From: an uncultured Opitutales bacterium
GTDB lineage: Bacteria > Verrucomicrobiota > Verrucomicrobiia > Opitutales > Intestinicryptomonadaceae
Assembly (NCBI GenBank): GCA_900548275.1
Contig: URJY01000039.1
Span: 1 to 14,954, forward strand
Reading direction: 5' to 3'
DNA: 14,954 nucleotides
Positions 7,634 through 14,839 of this stretch are shown here, one piece after another (within the stretch, counting starts at the first letter, position 1; each line of letters opens with the position of its first letter). A program made the position numbers and the translations under genes. Below the pieces are notes generated by a model, which saw nothing but the letters and a program-made list of their open reading frames with translations, searched no databases and was not told the origin of the DNA.

Positions 7634-7653
7634 CGAAATACTACAGTATTTCG
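7634..7653. promoter_or_regulatory. 9-bp palindrome CGAAATACT-AC-AGTATTTCG at the second arm
   Basis: The arms 7634-7642 and 7645-7653 are perfectly complementary around AC. It straddles the inner edge of the second 24-bp arm. It is absent at the first arm, because the sequence just inside that arm differs. It may be a binding site for a dimeric regulator or a recombinase accessory protein. Confidence 0.45.
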
Positions 7654-7663
7654 AATACGATAC
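7640..7663 (-). repeat. Perfect 24-bp inverted repeat, arm 2 (pflB side)
   Basis: This is the exact reverse complement of 7477-7500. In promoter terms it points on the plus strand, but the bases where the -35 would sit read AATACT instead of TTGACT, and the -10 position reads GATACC. It therefore looks like an inactive copy. It lies between the pflB terminator and the PEP-CTERM gene. Confidence 0.95.
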
Positions 7664-7683
7664 CTGCCGCTCGAAATTTCCGC

Positions 7684-7718
7684 AAAAAAAAGAACCGTCC
7701 ATAGGTCGGACGGCTCTT
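7684..7718 (-). terminator. Intrinsic terminator of pflB
   Basis: On the minus strand, the complement of 7708-7718 pairs with that of 7690-7700 as an 11-bp stem with one G-U pair and a 7-base loop. It is followed by a T run (complement of 7684-7690). The stem starts 18 bases past the pflB stop codon, so pflB is probably a single-gene transcript. Confidence 0.9.
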
Positions 7719-7736
7719 CTTGAATCGATTTTCGCT

Positions 7737-9983
7737 TTAGAATTTTGTGTGGAACGTACGCGAGATAACGTCCATCTGCTGCGGTTTTGTCAGCTTGATG
7801 AAGTTTACCGCATAGCCCGAAACGCGGATTGTAAGCTGCGGGTATTTTTCGGGATGGTCCATTGCGTCGAGCAGAACTTCGCGCATAAGAACGTTTACGT
7901 TCAGGTGCTGTCCGTGCTTTGCCATATAGCCGTCGATGAGTCCGCAGAGGTTTACGACCTTTTCGTCGTCGGTCTTGCCGAGCGAGTTCGGCAGAATCGA
8001 GAACGTGTTCGAAATGCCGTCTTTTGCGTGCTCGAAGGGCAGCTTCGCAACCGAACAGAGCGAAGCAAGTGCGCCGCTCGAGTCGCGCCCGTGGAACGGA
8101 TTCGCCCCCGGAGCGAACGGAACGCCCGCCTTTCTGCCGTCGGGCGTGTTGCCCGTCTTTTTGCCGTATACGACGTTCGAAGTGATTGTGAGAATCGACT
8201 GCGTCTGGATTGCGTTGCGGTATGTGGGCAGCTTGCGGATTTTGTCCATAAACTGCTTTACCAAGCCCGTTGCAATCGAGTCTACGCGGTCGTCGTTGTT
8301 GCCGTACTTGGGGTAGTCGCCCTCGATTTCGAAGTCGACTGCGATTCCGTTTTCGTTGCGAATCGGCTTTACCTTTGCATACTTGATTGCCGAAAGCGAG
8401 TCGGTCACAACCGAGAAGCCCGCGATGCCGCAGCCGAGCTTGCGCACTGCGTCCCTGTCCATAAACGCCATCTGCGCCTTCTCGTAGTAGTACTTGTCGT
8501 GCATATAGTGGATTATGTTCAGCGCGTTTACGTATGTGCGGCTGAGCCAATCCATCATTTTGTCGAGCTTTTGGCACACTTCGTCGTAGTCGAGGTATTC
8601 CGAGGTGATGGGCGTCATGCCCTTTGCCACGAGCTGCCCCGTGCGTTCGTCCACACCGCCGTTGATTGCGTAGAGCAACGCCTTTGCGAGGTTTGCGCGC
8701 GCGCCGAAGAACTGCATTTCCTTGCCGATAACCATAGGCGATACGCAGCAGGCGATGCCGTAGTCGTCGCCGAAGAGCGGGCGCATAAGGTCGTCGTTTT
8801 CGTACTGGATTGCCGAGGTCTTAATCGAGGTTTGCGCGCAGAATTTCTTGAAGCCTTCGGGCAGGTTTGCCGACCAGAGCACCGTGAGGTTCGGCTCGGG
8901 CGCGGGACCGAGGTTCGAAAGCGTATGGAGCATTCTGAACGAGTTTTTCGTAACGAATGTTCTGCCGTCGTTGTTCATTCCGCCGAGCGATTCCGTAACC
9001 CAGACGGGGTCGCCGCTGAACAGGTCGTTGTATTCGGGCGTACGGAGGAAGCGCACCATACGGAGCTTGATTACGAAGTCGTCAACGATTTCCTGCACCG
9101 CGCTTTCGTCGAGAACGCCGCGAGCCAAGTCGCGCTCGGCGTAGATGTCGAGGAAAGTCGTCGTGCGTCCGAGCGACATCGCCGCGCCGTTTTGGTCTTT
9201 AACCGCCGCAAGGTACGCAAAGTACGTCCACTGGACGGCTTCGCGGAAGTTCGTGGCGGGTTTGGAAATGTCGATTCCGTAGAACGAAGCCATTCTGCGG
9301 ATTGCTTCGAGCGCACCGATTTGCTCCGAAAGCTCTTCGCGCTGGCGGATGATTTCCGCGTCCATCATTGCGTCGTCCGATTCCGCCTTTTCGCGCTTCT
9401 TGTCTTCGACGAGAATGTCGATTCCGTAGAGGGCGAGGCGGCGGTAGTCGCCTATGATTCTGCCGCGTCCGTACGCGTCGGGAAGCCCCGTGATGATTGC
9501 CGAGTGGCGCGCCGCCTTGATGTCGGGCGTGTATGCGTCGAACACGCCCTGATTGTGCGTCTTTCTGTATTTCGTGAAGATTTCGCGAACCTGCGGGTCT
9601 TCCTTAAGCCCGTACGCTTCGCACGACGACTGTATCATTCTGTAGCCGCCGAAAGGCATTATAGCGCGTTTGAGCGGCGCGTCGGTTTGCAGACCCACGA
9701 TGATTTCCGCGTCTTTGTCGATGTAGCCCGCCTTGTGCGAGTCTACCATCGAGGGCGTGGAAACATCGGCGTCGAGGCAGCCGTTTTTCTCGATTTCCTT
9801 TTTCATAAGGACGAGAACTTTGTCCCAGATGCCTTTCGTGCGGTCGGTTGCGGGCGCGAGGAACGCGCCGTCGCCCGTGTAGGGCGTGTAGTTTTGCTTG
9901 ATGAAGTCGATAACATCTACCGACTGCGACCATTTACCGGTTTTGAAGCCGTCCCAAGCGTTGTTTGTACTTTCGATTTTCAT
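7737..9983 (-). CDS. pflB: Formate C-acetyltransferase (pyruvate formate-lyase)
   Basis: PflB converts pyruvate and CoA to acetyl-CoA and formate without oxidation, the anaerobic entry to mixed-acid fermentation. The 748-residue length matches classical PflB. Seen: the adjacent active-site cysteines C412 and C413 in GIACCVSPM, and the glycyl-radical site RVSGYAVNF with G723 near the C-terminus. The N-terminus is also typical (AWDGFKTGKW, then TPYTGD). The CC pair together with the RVSGYAV box separates it from glycerol/diol dehydratase and choline-lyase relatives. ATG 9983 has no Shine-Dalgarno sequence. It has its own terminator. The activase gene pflA lies downstream on the same strand, but the PEP-CTERM gene intervenes. 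The protein is cytoplasmic and oxygen-sensitive once activated. Confidence 0.98.
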   Translation of the reverse strand: MKIESTNNAWDGFKTGKWSQSVDVIDFIKQNYTPYTGDGAFLAPATDRTKGIWDKVLVLMKKEIEKNGCLDADVSTPSMVDSHKAGYIDKDAEIIVGLQTDAPLKRAIMPFGGYRMIQSSCEAYGLKEDPQVREIFTKYRKTHNQGVFDAYTPDIKAARHSAIITGLPDAYGRGRIIGDYRRLALYGIDILVEDKKREKAESDDAMMDAEIIRQREELSEQIGALEAIRRMASFYGIDISKPATNFREAVQWTYFAYLAAVKDQNGAAMSLGRTTTFLDIYAERDLARGVLDESAVQEIVDDFVIKLRMVRFLRTPEYNDLFSGDPVWVTESLGGMNNDGRTFVTKNSFRMLHTLSNLGPAPEPNLTVLWSANLPEGFKKFCAQTSIKTSAIQYENDDLMRPLFGDDYGIACCVSPMVIGKEMQFFGARANLAKALLYAINGGVDERTGQLVAKGMTPITSEYLDYDEVCQKLDKMMDWLSRTYVNALNIIHYMHDKYYYEKAQMAFMDRDAVRKLGCGIAGFSVVTDSLSAIKYAKVKPIRNENGIAVDFEIEGDYPKYGNNDDRVDSIATGLVKQFMDKIRKLPTYRNAIQTQSILTITSNVVYGKKTGNTPDGRKAGVPFAPGANPFHGRDSSGALASLCSVAKLPFEHAKDGISNTFSILPNSLGKTDDEKVVNLCGLIDGYMAKHGQHLNVNVLMREVLLDAMDHPEKYPQLTIRVSGYAVNFIKLTKPQQMDVISRTFHTKF

Positions 9984-10284
9984 AGTGTGCGGTTTTAAAT
10001 TCTGCGGATTTCGAGCCGTTCGGGGGAGTCCGAAAGCGTTTTTTTTTACGGCGATTTCGTCCGCGTATTCGGGGCGATTTTTTATTTACTTGGTTTGTAG
10101 CTTTCGGCTTGGATTTGTAAACCAAAAACCGCCCGAAAAAATTCGACAGCACACTTTTTTTCAAGTTTCACCAGTTTTATGCGCTTTTTTCTTGTATGAC
10201 TTGGGTTTTTTGTCGATTGTCGCTGTGTCTTCGGGGCGGTTTTTCGCTCCGAAGTCAGATTTTAACGAATCCGATTTCCATCGT
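9984..10284. other. Divergent pflB / rhamnosidase promoter region
   Basis: This 301-base AT-richer gap separates two divergent genes and must hold both promoters. Visible are a 7-bp inverted repeat TTGGTTT (10090-10096) / AAACCAA (10119-10125), several T or A runs, and the hairpin at 10229-10254. A possible minus-strand promoter for pflB overlaps the inverted repeat (TTTACA, 16 bases, TACAAA), but the match is weak. No perfect FNR-type TTGAT-N4-ATCAA site was found. No credible gene lies here. Confidence 0.45.
10229..10254 (+). promoter_or_regulatory. 10-bp stem-loop in the rhamnosidase leader
   Basis: CTTCGGGGCG (10229-10238) pairs with CGCTCCGAAG (10245-10254), with one G-U and a 6-base loop of G and T. 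It ends 30 bases before the rhamnosidase ATG. Only a short, broken T stretch (TCAGATTTT) follows, so it is either a weak attenuator or a leader-RNA structure. Confidence 0.45.
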
Positions 10285-13065
10285 ATGAAAAAACTGGTTT
10301 CCTTTTTCTGTGCCGCGCTTTTTGCGTGTGGCGTGTTTGCGTCGGACGGCGCGTCGGCGAAGCCCGAGCGTTTGACGGCGGGCGAATTTTTCGAAAACCC
10401 GATAGGCTATAACCTCGACAAGTTGTCGTTCTCGTGGCGTCTTCCCGACGGCGCGGAGAACGCCAAACAGACGGCGTACCGAATTGTTACGGGCAGGACG
10501 CCCGACGTGTTTTCAAGCGTCGTCTGGGACAGCGGCAAAGTGCTTTCCGACCAGTCGGTGCACGTTCCGTACGGCGGCAAGGCGCTCGATTCGCGCGAGC
10601 GCATTTATTGGTGCGTGCGCTTCTGGAACGCCGACGGCAGACCGTCGGCTTGGTCGGATGTCGCGTTTGCGGAGGCGGGGCTTTTGCGCAATTCCGACTG
10701 GAGCGGCAAGTGGATTTTTTCGCCCGAGCCGCGCGTGAAAAAGACCCTCAAAATCGACCGCCCGCCGTTCAGGAACGAACCCGTCGGCGACTACGTTCCG
10801 CCCGCGTATTTCCGCAAAGAGACCGAACTCGGCGGCGGCATTGCGTCGGCGCGCTTGTATGTCGCGAGCAGGGGCGTATTCCGCTTTTTCGTCAACGGCA
10901 GGCGCGTGGGCGGCGACTGCTTCGGCACGGGGTGGACCGACTACAACATCCGCATTCAGACCAATACGTACGACATCACGAAAATGCTGCGCTCGGGCAA
11001 AAACACTTTCGCCGCGATTATCGGCGACGGGTGGTACAGCGGCAAAGTCGGCTGGGATGTCAATCGGCGCGGGCGGTACGGCGACCGCCCCGAGCTTCTC
11101 GCGCAGGTCGAGATTGTCTTTAAGGACGGTTCGAAAAAGGTCGTTGCGACGGATTGTTCGTGGAAATATTCGTACGGCGCGATTGTCGTTTCCGACATTA
11201 TGGACGGCGAAATTTACGATGCGCGCCTCGAAATGGACGGCTGGAATGCGAACGATTTCGACGATTCGCAGTGGAGGACTCCCGCCGAGAAGAACGTAGA
11301 GCCCAAGCCGCTTCTCGAGCCGCGCCGAAACAGAATGGCGACGGTCAGGGACGAGCTTACGCCGCTGTCGGTGCGCAAAATCGCGCGTGGAACGTACATC
11401 TTCGACTTGGGGCAGAATATGGTAGGATGGGCGCGCATAAAAATTCCCGCCCAGCGCAACAAAACAGTGAAGTTGCGCTTTGCCGAAATGCTCAACAAAG
11501 ACGGCACGCTTTACGTCGCCAATTACCGCTCCGCCCTCAGCGAGGATTACTACACGAGCGCGGGCGGCGTGCGTCCCGACGAGTGGGAGCCGACATTCAC
11601 CTATCACGGCTTCAGGTATGTCGAGGTAAGCGGGCTTCCCGAAAATATCGAGGCTCGACCCGACTGGCTCACGGGCGTTGTCGTTTACAACGATATGCCG
11701 CAGACGGGTTCGTTTGTGTGCTCGAATCCGAAAATAAACAGGCTGCAAAGCTGTATACAGTGGGGGCAGCGCGGCAACTTCCTTTCCGTGCCGACCGACT
11801 GCCCGCAGCGCAACGAGCGTCTCGGATGGTCGGGCGACGCGCAGGTATTTTGTCCGACCGCCGCGTTCAATATGGACGTTTCGGCGTTCTTCGAAAAGTG
11901 GCTTCGCGACCTTGCCGACACCGCCGATTTGCACGGTGCGCCCGCCGATGTCGCGCCGTACTATCCGACGGGTTTCGGCAAGGCGGCGTGGGCCGACGCA
12001 ATCGCGGTCTGTCCGTGGGAGATGTATATGGCGTACGGCGACAAAAAGGTTCTCGAAAACTACTATCCGTACGCGAAGTCGTGGGTTGAGTATATGAAGC
12101 GCACGTCGAAGAATCTCGTCCGCCCCGCAACGGGCTACGGCGACTGGCTTCAGCCCAACGGAAAGGCGGACAGTTCCGCGTCGGACTCGCCCAAGGATTT
12201 AATCGGCACTGCCTATTTTGTGCGTTCCGCCGACTTGGCTTCGAAAATGGCAATCGTGCTCGGAAAAGACGGCGACGCAAAGCAGCTTGCCACCCTCGCG
12301 GGCGATGTCCGCGCGGCGTTTATGAAGGCGTATGTTTCGCCCGACGGCACTGTAAAAAGCGACTCTCAGACGGCGTATCTTCTGACGCTCGGCTTCGACA
12401 TCGCCCCCGAAAATATGCGCGCAAAGATTTTCGAGAAGTTCCTCGCCGCCCTCAAGCGCGACGGCTGCAAGCTCAATACGGGCTTTGTGGGGACGCCGCT
12501 TCTCAATCCCGTTCTCACGCGTTTCGGCAGAACCGATTTGGCGTATCGGCTGATTCTCAACGAGTGTTATCCGTCTTGGCTCTATCCGCTCAATCAGGGC
12601 GCGACGACGATGTGGGAGCGTTGGAACAGCTACTCGCACGAAAACGGTTTCGGCAGTGCGAGGATGAATTCGTTCAACCACTATGCGTACGGCGCAATCG
12701 GGCAGTGGCTCTACAAAGACGTTGCCGGCATTTGGTACGACGAAAACAATGCGGGCTACAGGAATGTCGTCTATGCTCCGAAAATCGGCGGCGGGCTTAC
12801 TTTTGCGGCGGGTTCGCACGAAACGCCCTACGGCAGTGCTTCGTCGTCGTGGAGGGTTTCCGACGGCGTGATGGAGTGGACGGTTGTAGTTCCGCAGAAT
12901 GCTGCGGGCACGATTGTCTTCCCCACGAAAAATTTGGGCAGCATCCGCGTGAACGGCAATCCGCTCGCCGAAAGTGCGTTCTCGTTCGAGGGCGGCTATC
13001 CCGCGCTCAGGAATGTGTCGGGCGGGACATACCGCATTCTGTTGCGTCCGCAGATTATAAAGTAG
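10285..13065 (+). CDS. Secreted GH78 alpha-L-rhamnosidase
   Basis: This 926-residue inverting glycoside hydrolase releases terminal alpha-L-rhamnose from plant polysaccharides, flavonoid glycosides or bacterial glycans. The domain order matches GH78. A signal peptide (about 1-19, cleavage after VFA) comes first. An Ig/FnIII-like domain follows, with the family opening NPIGYNLDKLSFSWRLPDG. Next is a carbohydrate-binding-like beta-sandwich (about 170-275; GTGWTDYN, GDGWYSGKVGW), then the concanavalin-like domain (GTYIFDLGQNMVGWARI). The (alpha/alpha)6 catalytic barrel and a C-terminal Greek-key domain complete it. Catalytic candidates are the general acid E511 in DCPQRNERLGWSGD and the general base E778 in TTMWERWNS. 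The GDWLQP motif is also present. The start is the ATG at 10285, giving a clean signal peptide; upstream in-frame sequence is non-coding. There is no Shine-Dalgarno sequence. Strong terminator downstream. A cysteine at residue 15 of the signal could suggest a lipobox (LFAC), but Phe at -2 makes this unlikely. Confidence 0.95.
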   Translation: MKKLVSFFCAALFACGVFASDGASAKPERLTAGEFFENPIGYNLDKLSFSWRLPDGAENAKQTAYRIVTGRTPDVFSSVVWDSGKVLSDQSVHVPYGGKALDSRERIYWCVRFWNADGRPSAWSDVAFAEAGLLRNSDWSGKWIFSPEPRVKKTLKIDRPPFRNEPVGDYVPPAYFRKETELGGGIASARLYVASRGVFRFFVNGRRVGGDCFGTGWTDYNIRIQTNTYDITKMLRSGKNTFAAIIGDGWYSGKVGWDVNRRGRYGDRPELLAQVEIVFKDGSKKVVATDCSWKYSYGAIVVSDIMDGEIYDARLEMDGWNANDFDDSQWRTPAEKNVEPKPLLEPRRNRMATVRDELTPLSVRKIARGTYIFDLGQNMVGWARIKIPAQRNKTVKLRFAEMLNKDGTLYVANYRSALSEDYYTSAGGVRPDEWEPTFTYHGFRYVEVSGLPENIEARPDWLTGVVVYNDMPQTGSFVCSNPKINRLQSCIQWGQRGNFLSVPTDCPQRNERLGWSGDAQVFCPTAAFNMDVSAFFEKWLRDLADTADLHGAPADVAPYYPTGFGKAAWADAIAVCPWEMYMAYGDKKVLENYYPYAKSWVEYMKRTSKNLVRPATGYGDWLQPNGKADSSASDSPKDLIGTAYFVRSADLASKMAIVLGKDGDAKQLATLAGDVRAAFMKAYVSPDGTVKSDSQTAYLLTLGFDIAPENMRAKIFEKFLAALKRDGCKLNTGFVGTPLLNPVLTRFGRTDLAYRLILNECYPSWLYPLNQGATTMWERWNSYSHENGFGSARMNSFNHYAYGAIGQWLYKDVAGIWYDENNAGYRNVVYAPKIGGGLTFAAGSHETPYGSASSSWRVSDGVMEWTVVVPQNAAGTIVFPTKNLGSIRVNGNPLAESAFSFEGGYPALRNVSGGTYRILLRPQIIK

Positions 13066-13090
13066 TTTCGTCCGCCCCGAAAAAATGAAG

Positions 13091-13124
13091 AATCCCCGAG
13101 CGTTTTGTTCGGGGATTTTTTTTT
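13091..13124 (+). terminator. Strong intrinsic terminator of the rhamnosidase gene (shared with the convergent gene)
   Basis: AATCCCCGA (13091-13099) pairs perfectly with TCGGGGATT (13109-13117) around a 9-base loop, followed by nine T (13116-13124). It starts 26 bases after the rhamnosidase stop. The T run touches the stop codon of the convergent minus-strand gene (TAA at 13123-13125). Read on the minus strand the same hairpin is followed a few bases later by a T-rich stretch, so it may serve both genes. Confidence 0.92.
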
Positions 13125-13794
13125 ATCCGCGCGGGACGAGCGATTTCGAGAGGCTTTCCCTTTCCTCCCGCTTTTCCTCTTTCGGGATGATTCCCCCCGC
13201 CTCCAGTTCCTCTTTCGTCAGCGGCGACAGGTAGAACTCCCGATTTTCGTCGCTCGGAAACGGCGACTTTATCGGGCGGGCGAATTCTATAACTTCGTCG
13301 ACCGTTTTGCCGTCGAGCATTTTCGCGACTTGTGTTTCGTCTTTTTTCGTCTGTTCGGCGTCGTACATAATCCTTGCCAGTGCCGCCGAGAATCTGCGCT
13401 GTTTGTCGAGCGATATTCCCAGAAGCATTCTTCCGACGCTTTTATTGAACGCCTCCGCCGAAGAGCCGTCGACCTTCACGATTGTACCGCGTATTTGCGG
13501 GGTCATCTTTTTTGCCGTCTCTATGATTTCGTCGGCGGTTTTGCCGTTCACAAGTTCCACGTATTTTTCGTGTGCCGCGCTTTCGGAGTGTTTCTGCGAG
13601 AGCACCACGCCGATTGTCGCCATTGCCGACGCGAATTTCTGTTGTTTGTCGTCGTTTTCAATCGACGTCATCACGGCGAAAAACGATTCCTGCAATTTTT
13701 CGTTCGATGTTGCGTCGATTTTTTTCGCCCCGTCGGCGAATGCGTTGGCGATTGTGCAGAGTATGCAGACGATTGTTGCCGCTTTTCTTTTCAT
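13123..13794 (-). CDS. Exported protein with duplicated helical repeat (DUF6694-like)
   Basis: The 223-residue protein has a Sec signal peptide (1-20, cleavage after AFA). It carries two tandem copies of a roughly 70-residue alpha-helical unit, at about 26-97 and 107-175. Each unit begins with a short strand and a Ser-rich turn (KIDATSNEKL; VKVDGSSAEAF). A helix pair with a 'KxxxFxxAxAxI' register follows (KFASAMATI; RFSAALARI). Each unit ends with the signature G-K-T-x-D-E-x-I-E (NGKTADEIIE; DGKTVDEVIE). From memory this matches small secreted/lipoproteins of unknown function grouped as DUF6694; the family name should be confirmed by profile search. The C-terminal tail is charged (KEEKREERES). 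ATG 13794 is chosen because it starts the signal peptide; the frame is open 28 codons further upstream but that stretch is not signal-like. It converges on the rhamnosidase and diverges from the next gene. Function unknown. Confidence 0.75.
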   Translation of the reverse strand: MKRKAATIVCILCTIANAFADGAKKIDATSNEKLQESFFAVMTSIENDDKQQKFASAMATIGVVLSQKHSESAAHEKYVELVNGKTADEIIETAKKMTPQIRGTIVKVDGSSAEAFNKSVGRMLLGISLDKQRRFSAALARIMYDAEQTKKDETQVAKMLDGKTVDEVIEFARPIKSPFPSDENREFYLSPLTKEELEAGGIIPKEEKREERESLSKSLVPRG

Positions 13795-13862
13795 TGTCGG
13801 GTTGGTGTTCGCAAGCCCTCGCGAAAAACTCGGGCTATTTCGAACATTAGATGAATATAAAT

Positions 13863-13892
13863 TTGACATTTCTTGCAATCGTAAAATACAGT
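13863..13892 (+). promoter_or_regulatory. Promoter with perfect -35, start codon at the predicted transcription start
   Basis: A consensus TTGACA (13863-13868) is followed at 18 bases by TACAGT (13887-13892), a 4/6 match to the -10. The transcription start expected 6-8 bases later coincides with ATG 13899, so the message would be leaderless or nearly so. An alternative -10 is TAAAAT at 13882-13887, but its 13-base spacing is too short. Confidence 0.5.
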
Positions 13893-13898
13893 TCAGAT

Positions 13899-14819
13899 AT
13901 GAAGAGATTATTTATTGCCCTTGCCGCGCTTTCTTTCTGTGCGGCTTCCTCGGTTTTTGCGATGGGCTTTTCCACCGTCGTAAAGGATGCGTCAACGGCG
14001 AAGTATTCGTCCTGCGGTTGGGAGTCCGACCCGCACCTGAACAAGGTTCCCCTCAAGGGCAAACCCGGCAAGCGCGACAATGTGTGGGTTTACACTCACG
14101 GCAAGGATTTCACAATCGACACCAATGTCGATGTGAAGCAGATTTCCTTTCTCTACGACTCGCGCGTAAAGGTCAACGGCAAGAAGATTTCCACGAGTGC
14201 GGGTTCTCTCCACCTCGAGCTTTCGGGTGCGGCGGGTGCCGACAACCACGTCAAGGCTACAAAGTGTGTCTTCGACATCAAGGGCGGTTTGACGTTCTCG
14301 ATTTGGGAAAAGTGCAAAAGTATGGGTATGTGCACGCTATATCTCGAAGATTCGAATTTCGACGCCACGGGCGGAATCATCTTCACCATGCCTGCGCTCT
14401 ATATGACGCCCCAGAAGAACCGTTCGGGTTGCGAGATAAATCTTACGGGTGCGTCGAAAATCAAGTGCAAGGGCGATATGCTCATCGACTCCACTTTGAT
14501 GGAATTTCCCAATATGCACTTCCGTTTTGTCTTCAACGAAAAGGGCGGCAAGATGCCTTCCGTTTCGGTCAAGAATGCGAATTTGGGCGGTATTGACATT
14601 CAGGTCAATGTGAAGTCGAAGTTGAAGAAGGGTGTTTATCCGCTCATTGAGGTAACTTCGAAGTCGGCGACGATTGTCGGCAAGCCGCGTTCGTTCTCGA
14701 TTAACGGCAAGTCGGTTTCGTTGGGCACGCCTTTTGCGGCTAACGGGCAGGATTTGACTATCAAGTTGGACACGCTCGACAAATCGAAAGCAAACGACTA
14801 CGTTCTCGAGGTTAAGTAA
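13899..14819 (+). CDS. Secreted beta-strand-rich protein without PEP-CTERM anchor, six cysteines
   Basis: The 306-residue protein has a signal peptide (1-21, cleavage after VFA). A mature region of alternating hydrophobic strands and Gly/Asn/Lys turns follows (for example LHLELSGAAG, LYLEDSNFDATGGIIF, VSVKNANLGGIDIQVNV). This is the look of a beta-helix or autotransporter-like passenger. It shares this general style with the PEP-CTERM protein of this window, but its C-terminus (LDKSKANDYVLEVK) has no PEP motif, hydrophobic helix or basic tail. It is probably periplasmic, secreted or held by another protein. Six cysteines (C39 and five more) and many lysines mark the mature chain; the even number suggests disulfides. 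ATG 13899 is preferred over an ATG 16 codons upstream because it gives a clean signal peptide and sits right behind a promoter. No family is recognised and no catalytic motif is seen. Confidence 0.85.
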   Translation: MKRLFIALAALSFCAASSVFAMGFSTVVKDASTAKYSSCGWESDPHLNKVPLKGKPGKRDNVWVYTHGKDFTIDTNVDVKQISFLYDSRVKVNGKKISTSAGSLHLELSGAAGADNHVKATKCVFDIKGGLTFSIWEKCKSMGMCTLYLEDSNFDATGGIIFTMPALYMTPQKNRSGCEINLTGASKIKCKGDMLIDSTLMEFPNMHFRFVFNEKGGKMPSVSVKNANLGGIDIQVNVKSKLKKGVYPLIEVTSKSATIVGKPRSFSINGKSVSLGTPFAANGQDLTIKLDTLDKSKANDYVLEVK

Positions 14820-14839
14820 GCGGGAACCTGCAGGACTTG

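Noticed and set aside
7477..7663. Insertion sequence or MITE with terminal inverted repeats
   Set aside because: No transposase, and no target-site duplication is visible outside the 24-bp arms. The arm coincides with promoter elements of the neighbouring gene, so a switch or operator pair explains it better. A MITE origin is not fully excluded.
7599..9998. 799-codon open frame on the plus strand opposite pflB
   Set aside because: It is the mirror of pflB. The host gene avoids codons whose complement is a stop (TTA, CTA, TCA), which leaves the opposite frame open. Its translation is Arg/Val/His-rich with no recognisable domain, while pflB is certain.
9898..10284. Upstream extension of the rhamnosidase frame (129 extra codons)
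   Set aside because: The ATG at 10285 begins a clean signal peptide and the GH78 N-terminus. The extension crosses the divergent promoter region and the pflB start.
10513..11934. 473-codon minus-strand frame opposite the rhamnosidase gene
   Set aside because: Mirror of the GH78 gene, with its catalytic motifs intact on the plus strand; the opposite translation has no family resemblance.
13091..13124. Separate dedicated terminator for the convergent 13123-13794 gene
   Set aside because: Only one hairpin is present. Its best T run serves the plus-strand rhamnosidase gene, and the minus-strand T stretch is displaced by several bases, so it is described as possibly shared.
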